This document shows positions 1 to 10,766 of a stretch of 64,000 bases of DNA, piece after piece. Every line of letters starts with the position of its first letter. Position 1 is the stretch's first letter. The DNA comes from Physcia stellaris (taxonomy: Eukaryota > Ascomycota > Lecanoromycetes > Caliciales > Physciaceae): the NCBI GenBank assembly GCA_018902385.1, contig JABSSW010000020.1:379546-443545 (forward strand). The letters run 5' to 3'. The position numbers were made by a program, and so were the translations under genes. The notes under the pieces were generated by a model. That model was not told the origin of the DNA. It worked only from the letters and a program-made list of their open reading frames with translations, and ran no database searches.

Positions 1-1327
1 ATCTTCGGCTGATCAGGCCATTCCATGCCCTGTTGTGGCACTAATTCTCTACGCAGCTCTGGAATTCAGTGGCCGTCTCCGCGGAAGAGAGTCGGTGACA
101 CACTAGGTCATAGGATAGGGGTTGCGATCAGCTCGATGGGACCATCATCCCCATCGCTCTTTTAGGTAATGAGATGGACGATTGGACGAAATGTGATACT
201 CCGTATTGCAGGTGAGTTTCTGCCTTGCATGTTTGGCGCATCAATATGTCAAACCAGTGCCTGGCTCGATGACTTTTGGCGAGGCCGCCGGCTTGGAAAA
301 CACCCTGATTTGTGCGCCTGGGATCAAATATCTTGCACTTCCTCCGTCTGAGGACCATGAGGCTGTTTTATATTCGTCAATCAGCTCGATAATCAACACT
401 AGAGCCAACGTCGGAAGATGTAGAAGCATTTGCAATACCAAACTGTCTGCAAGAATCATTATCCCATCGATAATTAGCCTTCACATATGTTCAGCCAAGA
501 GAGGAAGGAATCGTCGTACGATACTGCGGGGTGCATACGCCTCACCTGACACCTGCAGTAGTTTCCCTGCTGCAGGGGATTCGCTTCTTTGACTACAGCC
601 TTCGATCAATCAACGACAGCTGTCCATGTTTCTTGGAGAAATGGACTCTTTCTAAGCATCTTATAGTTTGTACCAATGCGCTGCTCGTACCACAAAACTA
701 AAGCCGTTCGTCAAGTATCATAGGAGTAAAATCGCAGTCGCGAAGCGATTTCTGAGTCAATTGTCAGTGTCTCGCCTATCCAATGCAACGTGGGCCTCGC
801 TGGAGGGTCTGGGCTTTTCTGTGGAGGTTCTGGGCTTCAGTGGAGGGTTTGGGCTTTGCTGGAGGGCTTGGGCTTCTGCAGGTTGAGGCTTCGCTGCAGG
901 TTCTAGACTTAGCTGAATGCTTTGGGTCACCAATTCAGGAACACACGAACTCACGAAAACCGTGCGGAGGCTCTTGGCTTCGCTGATATTGAGTTTCGCT
1001 CAAGATTTCAAACCTCGCTGAGAACCTTCAAGTCTCTGACTCCTTGACGTATCATATCACGAATTCCACGACTCAAGTCAAAGCACATGAGGAAGCTGAA
1101 GCGGAAACGGTCACTGAATCTGTACCACTAAATATGGGATCTTGAGCAAGAGACGACCAGATTTGCCTAGATGAGCTTGCCATCGTCTATCAAAGTGATA
1201 GAAGCGTGATGTGATTTCTGTAAATCTCTTGCTTTCCATTCAGTGATGTTGTGCTAGGCTTTTAGATGGATCTTTGCATGCTTCGTGAGCTGGGAAATCC
1301 TGCCGACATACAGTACCTTTTTGCTAT
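1..1327. other. no recognisable gene
   Basis: Open frames here are short and match no family I recognise. The longest, on the plus strand at 206-592, reads through a possible donor (GTGAGT at about 211) and could be the tail of a gene entering from the left, but nothing else supports it. The only clear structure is a small GC-rich minisatellite near 0.8 kb, listed separately. Confidence 0.5.
786..892. repeat. minisatellite, about 20-bp unit, 4-5 copies
   Basis: Imperfect tandem copies of a unit close to TGGAGGGTCTGGGCTT follow one another: GGAGGGTCTGGGCTT, GGAGGTTCTGGGCTT, GGAGGGTTTGGGCTT, GGAGGGCTTGGGCTT. Degenerate pieces (GGTTGAGGCTTCGCTGCAGG) continue to about 900. It lies outside any supported gene. 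Confidence 0.75.
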
Positions 1328-2314
1328 TCATTGCTTTGATGCAACAGGCCTCCTGATGCTCGCACGATTGGCCTCCATCTGCCGATTCATTGCACTCGAT
1401 TCTTTGAGTCTACGTTGCTGTTCTGCGTAGACCTCAGCACCCTCAGGGTTTAGCAAGATCTCCCGCAACTTCTGAGCGCATGCATCCCTGTCGACTTTCT
1501 GCCAGAGACCAGGTCTAGATGTATGTTCCGAGATCCGAAACGCAACCTCAGCGTCGGTTAACGGCAAAGTTGAAAGTTTCCGTAACCCCTCGGTGAAGCT
1601 GGTACTTTCTAGGAAATTATCCTTCACGTCTTGCCAAAGATATTCCTTCAACTCATAGAGAATGTTCAGTCGTAATGTTCGCAGTCCGATCATGGATTTT
1701 ACAAGCGGCATGCTGAGAGCCTTGTTCCAGAGTTTCCAATCACCAAATTCCCAATCCATCTCGAAGCGCAGGTTTCGAATAAGGCGTTTCTGGCTGAGGG
1801 TTCTCGTCTTCATGAAACGTTGGAAGGTGATGCCATCGCAACAGGAAAAGGTGTTCGTGGTCCAGAGGATATGATTGGCTTCTGCATATATCTGGTGGGA
1901 CACAGCTAACACGGTCAGGCGCATGGTCTCATGTTCGTCGAAATTTATTGGGCTTGAAGAACTTGGTTTTTCGTAGTGGAGATCACAGTCGTGATGTGGT
2001 CCATGATAGAGGTCTGGGCCGGGAAGGCGAATGTAATATCGAGGATTGGGTATCCACTTCTTCTTCGGTCCGTCTTCGGGTCCATCATCTTCGCAGACTA
2101 TATGGCGCCATGGACTTCTGTCATAGCAATGCCAATAGATGGTATCGTGGTCCTCAAAACTAAGGTCATCGTCGATATAGATATATTTCAGGTGAATGAG
2201 TCTTTCTCCCAGTACCTCCCTCCAGACTCTATCGCGAATCTCGGGTGGGAGGCGGAGTAGCGGGGAGGTTATCGCATTCCGTTTTATGCTGTAGGCACAC
2301 GAGCAATTAGCCAA
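1328..2314 (-). CDS. DUF7730-type fungal protein with F-box-like start
   Basis: This intronless gene encodes 328 residues. After about 20 residues comes the sequence LLRLPPEIRDRVWREVLG. This short F-box-like helix opens a very large family of fungal proteins annotated DUF7730 or '2EXR-like'. The middle shows the usual family pattern: a statement such as LTVLAVSHQIYAEANHILWT (residues about 132-151), then a region of aromatic and charged residues describing exposed helices. The biochemical role of the family is unknown; the F-box-like start suggests but does not prove a substrate adaptor. The C-terminus is basic and probably disordered. The start codon is the first in-frame ATG and places the LPPEIRDRVW motif at the expected distance. 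No signal peptide or membrane segment is visible. Confidence 0.8.
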   Translation of the reverse strand: MANCSCAYSIKRNAITSPLLRLPPEIRDRVWREVLGERLIHLKYIYIDDDLSFEDHDTIYWHCYDRSPWRHIVCEDDGPEDGPKKKWIPNPRYYIRLPGPDLYHGPHHDCDLHYEKPSSSSPINFDEHETMRLTVLAVSHQIYAEANHILWTTNTFSCCDGITFQRFMKTRTLSQKRLIRNLRFEMDWEFGDWKLWNKALSMPLVKSMIGLRTLRLNILYELKEYLWQDVKDNFLESTSFTEGLRKLSTLPLTDAEVAFRISEHTSRPGLWQKVDRDACAQKLREILLNPEGAEVYAEQQRRLKESSAMNRQMEANRASIRRPVASKQ

Positions 2315-2772
2315 TAGTGCAACCGTAGGGATTGAAGGATTTGGACGTAGCAGAAGGCTTACATCGCCCTTGTAGCTGCCTTAGGAGCGGAAAATGCGAC
2401 ACGCTTTCTTGCTTGAGGCCTCGACGTCGTTGGTCCATCTGGTTTCTCTCGCTTCATTCTTGTATCGACTACGGTGCAAAGGCCCAAAGTGCGAATACAA
2501 GGAGAATATAAATTGAAAGTAGGCGACTGAAGACTTAGGGTACTCCGTAAAAATGACTGGGACGCGTAGTAGCGCGATTTCGTGTTGTACGGTAAGGTCT
2601 CCGTACGAAGTACCTTATTCTGTAATCGTGCAAATTATGTAATAAGTTCAAGCTAAAATTCTTGGCAGATTATGTAAGTAGATAGCCTCTGTCTGTACGC
2701 ATGTCTATTCATCCTTTCTACTTTACTACATCGTTCATTCAGTATAATCACACGCTCTTTACTCAACTCACA
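2315..2772. other. intergenic, nothing recognised
   Basis: This is AT-leaning spacer between two minus-strand genes. It would hold the promoter of the DUF7730 gene and the 3' end of the small gene to its right. I see no repeat or RNA gene. Confidence 0.5.
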
Positions 2773-2985
2773 CTAGTAGTATGGTCGTGAATGAGAAGCA
2801 AATGCGCCGGTCATGTTAGCATGCATCTGAGGAGGCATGGAACGCCTGTTTGACCTCTTTGGCGCCTCTGGAGCAATCCGGCTTGCTGCTCGCTGACGCG
2901 CGTATCCCTCGCGAATAGCTCTCGCCCGACGCTCCTCGTAATCGCGGCCGTAAGGATCGGAGGGACGGGATGGTGCGCAGCCCAT
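2773..2985 (-). CDS. 70-residue basic protein with MGC dual-acylation start
   Basis: This short open frame begins MGCAPSRPSDPYGRDYEE. Glycine at position 2, cysteine at 3 and serine at 6 fit the N-myristoylation consensus with an adjacent palmitoylation cysteine, the usual way to tether a small soluble protein to a membrane. The rest is rich in Arg, Ala, Pro and Met and has no recognised domain. Expressed genes of this size are common in fungi, and the acylation motif directly at the ATG makes this more than a random frame. No homologue is recognised and there are no introns. The alternative is a chance frame; DNA-level conservation would decide. Confidence 0.45.
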   Translation of the reverse strand: MGCAPSRPSDPYGRDYEERRARAIREGYARQRAASRIAPEAPKRSNRRSMPPQMHANMTGAFASHSRPYY

Positions 2986-4274
2986 ATTAGTTTCTGCTTT
3001 GCTATACCTTCGGGTTGACTGTTGTGATTCTGTGATGAGGTTTTTACTCAGTTTGATGCTTGTGCTGATTATGTTGTTGGGTACCAGGGTGGGAATGAAT
3101 GGTCATGCTACTGCTGAACTTCATAGGAACGAAGCCTTATATGCTTGCTAAATTGTAGAAGAGACAATACCATTGTTCGCCTTCCCGTGGGAGTTGCCAA
3201 AGCCATTGTCTGGAGCCACCCAAAAAGGGTGAAAGAGAAAAGATGAAAGGGAAAGGAGCAAAGCGAAAGGGTGATTCCTAAAAGTGCACAAAGAATGAAC
3301 CCGAGGAAGAATTTGAGACGAAGGAACAAAGACATTGTATCTTCGACTCTCGCTAAGGAACGAACCTGTTTCACTGCTACGAGAACTTCGGCATTCAATA
3401 TCTTTCAATAAACATGGCGGTGACCTGATCTCGAGAACGCAATACATCCAGCTTCTCCAGTGGCTTCATTGCAAATATCAGATCCACCCAGATATCCTAT
3501 TGGAATTCTAACGGTACAGCAGCCCCTGGAGTTTTCCTTTTTACCTGCAAACTTTAGATCTTTCTTATTGTCTAGCACCAAGGTAAGCAAAGCTTCAGCG
3601 GTAGTCAACAGCACCTACTGCTAGGAACTCGACAGGAGTGCGATACACGCACATTCATTAGGTCTTATGGCGTAGCCGAGTCGCTGAGATCAGACCAGAC
3701 CGAGCATTTGTTTATGGTATTGGCTTTCTTAACCCGTACAATAATACTGCCAGTCTTAGGTATCATGTCGCTGTTGCTTTGCTTTGATCGAATATGCTAG
3801 CTTTCTCTTGTGGAGCAAATGCGGATTCATCTGCACATTTGCTAAATATTATTCTCCATCGAATGTTGAGGACAGTATTACTCCCACCTTTCCAGCAGTG
3901 TCGCTGTTCTTACTGGCTACACAGCCAACACTTCTATCTTCTGCATGCTTACATGCTACAGCATGGCTCTCGAGTGTAACTATTTCCTGCTGCAAGACAA
4001 GGCTCAAGGTTTCTCCGCAATATACGCGGCCGCCTGGACGGCACATCTCATAGTACATAGTGTAAGTCGGCTATTGGTGAGTGCGCTTAAATACCCAACC
4101 GCCCTTTCCTGCGCTTCTATTAATACATCCGGTGTCGCTTACGTCTGACATGCGTCCCGACGTCGTTGAATGAGGTTGTCACTGTTGACTGTAATCTTCG
4201 AGCAGTCTGCAGTATCAATATTTCTATCACTGTAACAGTGCGTCCTGCAATCTCCCTCATAGCTTGCATACCCA
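2986..4274. other. intergenic, no convincing gene
   Basis: Several overlapping frames of 60-100 codons occur on both strands with low-complexity or unstructured translations and no splice pattern that joins them. The right end should contain the promoter of the secreted-protein gene that follows. No repeats were noticed. Confidence 0.45.
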
Positions 4275-5779
4275 ATGGATCTTATTTGTCACCTCGCCAA
4301 ACGCCACTTGTTGCTCTTAGCTGTTCTCGTCATCCCACGTGCATTTCTTTGCAACGCCCAAATCAAAGTCTGCGGTGTCCACTATGGTGTTCGGTTGCAA
4401 AAGCCCCGGTGTGAAGCGGCACTCTCCAAGTTACCAGAAGGCCATATACCAAGCATCTTCACGACCCGTGAAGGAAGGGTCCCACCCAACTACGTACAAG
4501 TACCTCAAATCTTCCATGATAATGATGAAAATGCAGAATGCACCATAACGGTGGATCTGGATGGGCATTCTCTGAGCGACATTTTCGTCTTGGTGCCGTG
4601 GAATAAAGTCAGGCAACTTGCAGCCGTGATCATCGAGGATTGTGTCGCACCGTATATGAAGGGTGGTTTTAATACGTTCGGTCTGAATCGAACCTTTGAA
4701 GCACTTATTCCCATGACGCCGTATGATACAAGGGTCAATCCTGTCAGAGGTAGACCAGCTGAGGTTGAGAACCCTGATGGTACAACGGATGATTCCGTGG
4801 CCATGCCAGCAGGCTATGACGATGGCCCCAGTGAGTATTCCTTGTTTCTTGCAAGATTTGTCAATCTTCTCGCTTGCTCATCGGAAGAGACTACATCTCA
4901 AGCACATATCGTCTGCGCTCTCAGGCTAACGGTTGGTAAAATTCACAAAAAGACGTTCCTTTATACATGACGATCACAGTCTCAGGGCCCCGATCTTCTC
5001 CTCGAAAGTACTACGCAGACTACTATGTTGGCGATGAGCTTTTCGAATAGTAAGTTCTCCTCATTCTACATACTCGAGCACGCAGCATCCTTCAAGCTTG
5101 CAAGCGCTGACTTAAGTCAACCCCTAGTCTAAGTGAAGCCTTCCGAAAAGGCATGGACTCTGACTCTATGCAGCGCCTCGATGACATCATGAATACTAAA
5201 AAAAGTCTCGATACTAACTATTTCAGGCGGCTCTACTTTGGAAGAGGGCAAGCCCGTTGGTGGGAATCACTTTCATTATCACCTACCGCAAATACGTCCA
5301 CAACCCCGCCAGCATTCAAAACCAAAGTCACCTGCGCCCCGAACTTCGGAAACCCCAATCTTGCATCCTGCGCCTCTCTCCTTTTCGAAGTCGCCGATTT
5401 GGGTCCAGTGGTTCTAGACCCAACCGCAGGGCCCCTGAATCGCCGCTCCGGCAACTGCGCCATCGGCATCGACGCTTCGTCAAGGGTGAGTACGACTTGG
5501 AGCGCCATCCGCGACTCGGTGGAGGCACTGATTGAGAGCTGTGCGCGGAGCCCCGTGGTCGGTGTGATTGGCGGCTTTGCCGTTGCGAGTGCGGTCTCTG
5601 GGAAACCGAAAGTGGGACGAAGGCAGGTGGAAGACGCGAAGAGTTTTACGGTCTCGCTGTACCGACAGGATCCATTTCGGGGGCCTCCGAACGATACATG
5701 TGCATGGAAAGTGGTTTCTGAGCGGGTGGGCGATGTGAGACAGTGTCCGGTTCCGAAAGGAGCGTCGACGCCTCCTTAA
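4275..5779 (+). CDS. secreted protein with two similar cysteine modules
   Basis: My model has three exons: 4275-4830, 4986-5049 and 5128-5779 (423 residues). Both introns are GT-AG and restore frame exactly. Residues 1-29 form a signal peptide with a Leu/Val-rich core (LLLLAVLVIP). Two modules follow. Each has a cysteine, then Tyr/Phe-Gly, a second cysteine near Ala-Leu, then a C-x-I-x-(V/I)-D block, a tryptophan, and a Leu/Ile-Glu-(D/S)-Cys, ending in a Gly-Gly stretch. Examples are CTITVDLDG and CAIGIDASS. The layout resembles fungal secreted proteins of the Ecp2/Hce2 style but I cannot assign a family. It is presumably extracellular; function is unknown. The first intron is long (155 nt) and its acceptor is the least certain part. 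A CTAAC-TTTCAG string near 5226 could be a further acceptor but gives a stop when joined to the 5049 donor. Confidence 0.6.
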
Positions 5780-6490
5780 GCGGAGGTGAAGGGGAAGGGA
5801 ATGGATTGTAATGGGGAGTGGGAGGGGAGCTAGATAGGAGTAAGGATAAAAATGCGGTAGACTCCTGCCAATCTGCCATCGCCTGAGGAGCTTCGATAGC
5901 GATGTCTACTCATGCTACGCGGCGGTATCCTTCCAAATCAGCTATTTCCATGGAAGAGGTGAGTGTATGTCTCCTCACGAATGTCACCACGATGATCTCC
6001 ATGAAAATATATACCAGCATCTCTAATGCCCCTGAAAACTTCTCAGTCTTTGGCTGAATCCAAAAGTCTCCGTAAGCTGCCTCGCTTTCTTGATCTCCGT
6101 ATAACGCGTGATAGGGAAAATCAAGTTCTGTAGAATTATGACGACTTTGAGTGCGCATGAGAGAAAGGCTGCACGATAGTAGACAGTGGTGTGGCGAAGC
6201 TATGCGGGTTGCAACCATTACGAAAAGTGACGGCGCATCGCAAGGCTGAGCTGCATCAACTTATGTGCCCCTCCCTAGCCTCAGCATCTCGTTTTCATGT
6301 CGTCTGTCATATCGATGAGATTCTTACAGACTCATTTTGTCTTACATACTTGTCTGAAAAGTGCAATGTTTTTAGGAGTCAATAGATAGAAAGAGAGCGA
6401 ATTTGTTGGAGCTTCCGGCCCAAAGTGGCTATTGGTATCTATGCTCGAACACATATACTACTCAGGCTTATTTGAACCTGTCCGCCACCC
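5780..6490. other. intergenic
   Basis: This is the 3' flank of the secreted-protein gene and the upstream flank of the STAND-like fragment. No gene, RNA or repeat is supported. Confidence 0.5.
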
Positions 6491-6977
6491 ATGGCTGAAT
6501 TAGGAGCCATCGCAGCAATCCACCCGGTTGCGGAGGCTGGATTGCGCCTTAGTACGACGTTGTTCACTTTCTCCGAGACGGTTGCCAGAGCTGACAAGGC
6601 GGTCACTGCTATCCCCAAAAACGTCTCACTGACATCTGTTGTTTTCAGAGAGCTAGCCGATAATTTGAAGAAGAATATCGACTCTCAGGAGCATTCTACA
6701 GCGGCCCTCAACTCCGCCGTAGCAGTTGTTAAAGAATGCTCGGAAGTCTTTCAAGAGACTGGAATTCTATCGGTGGAAGTTTCCTACTCTCAGCTTAGGT
6801 AGCAACAACAAAGCATATAGAGTAAGAGCCGCCTTGGAGCGATTTAAATGGCCTTACCTGCAACCCAAAGTCCGACTCCTACAGAGTAACCTTGAATGGC
6901 TGAAGTCATGGACGATTAATGGAGTACGAGTAGGATTGTACTTGACTAGAGGCATGGGCATCTACGCGGTTGTATAG
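6491..6977 (+). pseudogene. broken N-terminal domain of a fungal STAND-like protein
   Basis: The first frame begins MAELGAIAAIHPVAEAGLRL and continues with the helical pattern (LYTF-like segment, 'SETVARAD', 'VSLTSVVFRELADNL') that opens many fungal STAND/NACHT and ankyrin proteins. It stops at about 6800. The natural continuation, with LERFKWPYLQPKVRLLQSNL (the family's usual KWPF-x-PK-x-x-LLRSNLERL block), is in another frame from about 6800 to 6977, where it ends without any downstream domain. I tested GT donors against the nearest AG acceptors. None gives both correct phase and an intron of 45 nt or more, so I call a frameshift plus loss of the C-terminal part. What remains is about 150 codons. 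Confidence 0.6.
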
Positions 6978-7374
6978 TTCTTTTATATAACACTTTGATC
7001 TGGGGTCTGATCTCTTGTAGGAGCTTGAAATTATAACAGGACGGGAGTTAGCGGGTACTGTCCGCTAATCTTTCCCGCACGAAGCGGACTTATTTCATTG
7101 ATATCATGGATCATTTTGCTAAATACTGCTGACAAGTTTGGATTGCTTCGTTTCAACCGTTCGAAGACGCAACAGACTTTGCAATTTGCAGATTATGGAG
7201 TCGTGCGAAGTCCTGATAAGGGAACCTCCGTATGTCCATATCCTGGATCATGGTTTCATTTTCCGGAAAATACTGAACACAGAGAATGTCCGATTTGAAC
7301 GGATGTGGTTATTTTAACCAAATAAGTTTCAAACAAGCCATGGAGACTATGCTGATAGGCTTCAAGTTAGGATA
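6978..7374. other. intergenic
   Basis: No gene is supported. A small inverted pair (TCCGCT ... AGCGGA, around 7060-7090) is too short to interpret. Confidence 0.4.
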
Positions 7375-9120
7375 TCAAGATCCCGCTTCTGTTAGCCATA
7401 CCATTCCATCCGAGGACCCACAGCATGCCGGAGCGGTATACGTGGCGTTACATGGGCACTGATAGTTCAAGCCTCGTTCATCCAGATACTTCATTTCATT
7501 CCTCCCAGCAAGCGACCCAACCGCAAGACCAGCCATTACCAGACACACGGGAACTGGCGCCACCACATCTAGCCCCAACGTCCTCGCGTCCTGAGGTGAA
7601 GGAACAGCACAGAAACACTGATCTTCAGCGTTACTGGAGCCACAGTCTTGCGGACCGTGGCAATACTGTCCACACTGTGTAAAGTTGTTTGACGGGACTG
7701 CAGCTGCCGCTGCCGCTGGAGGTTTGACGATCAAGGTTGCGCCTACCGGTGTCTGGGGAATAGGTCCGATAGCTTTGGGCCACTTCATAGGGCAGAATTG
7801 CCTTTTATCTGGGCCACATGTGCCCGCTGGTGGCCCATGAGGGTTGAGGCGGTTTCTTGCGACATTTTGGGGTGGGAGAATCGCCATAGTTTCCAATGGC
7901 CAGGCAGGATCGGTCTCATCTGCATCCCAAAACAGCGTCATCGATCCATCGTTGCTATTCTGCTCGATCCAGGTTCTGGACGAGAGCCGCATCCCTCGAT
8001 TTATAAATGCGGAAGTTCGATCTGGATCGCTAGGGTCTTTGGCGCAGGCGCAGCGTTGCCAGCAGTGATACCGTATAGCGGACGATCCAAGAAAATTACC
8101 GCCGTTCCATGTCCAGTCGTATCGTGGAGTGAACTCGTCGGAAAACCAGACTCGGCGGATGGCTGCACCGTTGACGTCCTCGCTTCTGTGGCAATACCCG
8201 CCCGCGTTGGCGTAACTGAAATTACCCTTATCGTTAGCCAGAGCGAAGGGATCCTCGAATTTTCGAGAGAAAGGAACCCTCAAATCTTTAAGAATAGGGA
8301 ATTATGCTCACCCTTTTCCTCCAAAAGCTTGGACAGCGCACAGTGACTGCAGACTGTCGAAACCCGACGGATCGTACCCGCCTGGGAACGGAAAGAGAGG
8401 GAGATCTCCAACGCATTCGATCTGATTTTCAACGCTCATACCGACATCAACCGCGGGACTTTTACCAGGTCTTGGACTTCGCGCCGATCCCGTCAAGGGG
8501 TAGGGTCGAAAGTAGAGACGAGTACTATTCACCAATTGACCAGACGACCCAATCTGATTAGGAGGCCGAGAGCAGAAAACATTGACATTGTCAAAGACAT
8601 TCGCGACCAGGAACGGCTCTAGCTGGTCCTGCCATGCTTCGTTGAAGTCTGTCACTACGTCGATGGTCACCTTATGGGTTTGAGAATCTAACGACTTGAT
8701 CAAATATGGACGGCCGCGTGGCTGTTCATTGTAGTCGGGGAAATTGCACCAGCAACGATAAGAGCAAGCGAGCATCACCCGCGGGTTGGCTAGGATGCGG
8801 TTTGCCCCCGATGCTGGGCTAATGTCGAAACTCAAATGCCATCGAGAGGGTTGTCTGTTGCTGGCATCGCACCAGCCGCCGACGTGCTGATCTGGCTTGC
8901 CACCATATTGAGGCAGCGAGCAGAGTTGCTGCATCGTGAGGTCATTGGGATTGAATCCATCGATAATGGGGAGATCTAGATCATATTTGTCGCCGACACA
9001 TGTGATGTTGCCTTCGCGATCTGGCGGAAAACCTGGTGGCGGCGTAGGTGTCGTGGAAAGGACTCTGTGGGCGATAAGAACGGGCACGAGGAACCAGTAG
9101 TGTGCGAGAGTCCATTGCAT
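7375..9120 (-). CDS. cysteine-rich secreted protein with internal duplication
   Basis: My model has two exons, 9120-8312 and 8215-7375, joined across a 96-nt intron (donor GTGAGC, branch GCTAAC, acceptor TTTCAG). The product is 549 residues. The N-terminus has a hydrophobic signal (HYWFLVPVLIAHRVLS). A module starting CVGD, then LC, YGGK, GGWC and ending CSYRCWC occurs at about residues 40-125. It recurs as CVGD, LCAVQAFGGKG, GGYC and CWQRCAC at about 230-335, with the same order of cysteines. A Ser/Pro/Ala stretch and a third cysteine cluster (CGQYCHG ... CFC ... CPC ... ACC) end the protein. I do not recognise the family; it is probably a secreted or wall-associated fungal protein. The intron lies inside the second copy of the module. 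Confidence 0.75.
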
Positions 9121-10766
9121 GGCTCTGCTGACTGACTTGCTTTCGTGGAGTCCCTAGCACAGGAAATGTGTCACAGGGATGGATGTGTGCTAGCCTTGTA
9201 GGTCAGAGTACGATTGCAAGGCGACTTCATTGCTATTCTCGACACAGCGACGACCGCATCTGTGATAATCAAAGAAATCGTCTCCAGGTGTATACATACC
9301 ATTATTGTTTCTGGGCTGTGTATGCGTGGCGACTTGCTTCTAGCGACTCGCATTTGGCGACAGGCGTTTTGCGTCTGGTGGTCGCGCTTGCGAGATCAGT
9401 CGAATCAGAATAGGCTGTGGTACCGATTTACATGGATTAGCCGCAAGACGGGACATACTCTATGGAGGTAGACTGAAGGATAACGTTAAGCCGCACAACA
9501 TTAAGCGAAAGACCCCTTTAGACCTTATACTCCTTCCGCGATACTTGGGTGGAAAAATGTTTTCCGCAGGACAATATAAGCCACTCGGAACGAAGCCAAC
9601 CCAGGACCTCACAGTGTCTTACAGGTAACACGATACTCAATCTGATAGCAGGATGCGCGTAACCGAGGTCTACAAGGCTTGTACTCGAAGAATAGAGTGA
9701 GTGCCTTAATCTTGGTGGTCGGGGTGTGCACGTTAACCACGAGACGGTTAACCACCAATAATCTACATGACCTCAGGCCATGCACATCGGGCCAACTACA
9801 TAAGCAAATCCGTTAGTCAGCTTTACTTCCTCGAATTTCTTCTCTCAAACACCTGCTAGGGTTTATCGTTAAGGACATCTGAAATTTGAAAGATTAAGAT
9901 CAATCTTTACATGATTCCGAAAGGACTGACACAGGTTCTGTACGACCAATTGACCTTTCATGTTCAATTCTGTGCATAGGAGCTTGTACCGCACAACAAA
10001 CGTTGAATAGTAGCGTCAAGAACGCGAGGATGAAATCCAGAAAGCAAATTACTCAGGACTTGATGAGCTTCATCAGGTGTAGACGTTCTGAAGTGAACAG
10101 AGTGGAATCTCTCGAAATATGAGAAAGCAAAAAAGCTGAAGACGGGTGTAATTAGCACGGCTTCGTATTAGATTCTGTTCTGCAGCTATCTGTGCGAAAA
10201 TCTCCAATGCAGAAGCTAAGGAACGGCTAGCGATTTCTCACCTACATTGGCAAGGCCTCTGACTCATTCCCTTCCACCCATCAAGAGGTCATGCTAAGGA
10301 AAGAAGTCGCAACGGTTCCAATGGAAAGAAACAAGAGAACAGATGGGTTTCGCTTCCGATATCAATGGATGTGCCTAATCTGGAAGATGGACATGCATCT
10401 GCAGCATCTATGCAATGGCTGCATCTGCATAATGCGCTTGTTGTAGATCTGCATTGCATGACGACAGGACACATACAATCCAAGCCTCACGCAGTGGTTC
10501 ATTGCAGAATCATCCCATGAAGAATGATGATGCGGTACAAATACTGGGAGCAAGTCCAGTCAGTCAGCGGACTGCAGTACCGAGTACCTAGTGAGCGCGC
10601 CAAGTCGAATCTTCCGTATTTTCTTCAAATCCATCCCAAATCCACATTTGTCTTGTTCTGTTATTCATCTTATCAATTGAATACCGACTTTTGGCCCCGT
10701 ACCATGCAGTTTCCTCCATCTCTCTACGCTCTAGTCTAGTAAATTTCCAGTTGGTAGCCTCCGAAA
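9121..10766. other. intergenic between divergent genes
   Basis: The secreted cysteine-rich gene leaves to the left and the GMC gene to the right, so both promoters lie here. Frames on both strands are short. No repeat or RNA gene was recognised. Confidence 0.5.

Noticed and set aside
6726-6821. Intron joining the two frames of the STAND-like fragment
   Set aside because: Tested donors at 6725, 6728, 6773 and 6779 against acceptors up to 6820. None gives both correct phase and a normal intron length.
7055-7095. Inverted repeat TCCGCT/AGCGGA as a terminator or MITE
   Set aside because: Arms are only six bases, and no target duplication or further structure is present.
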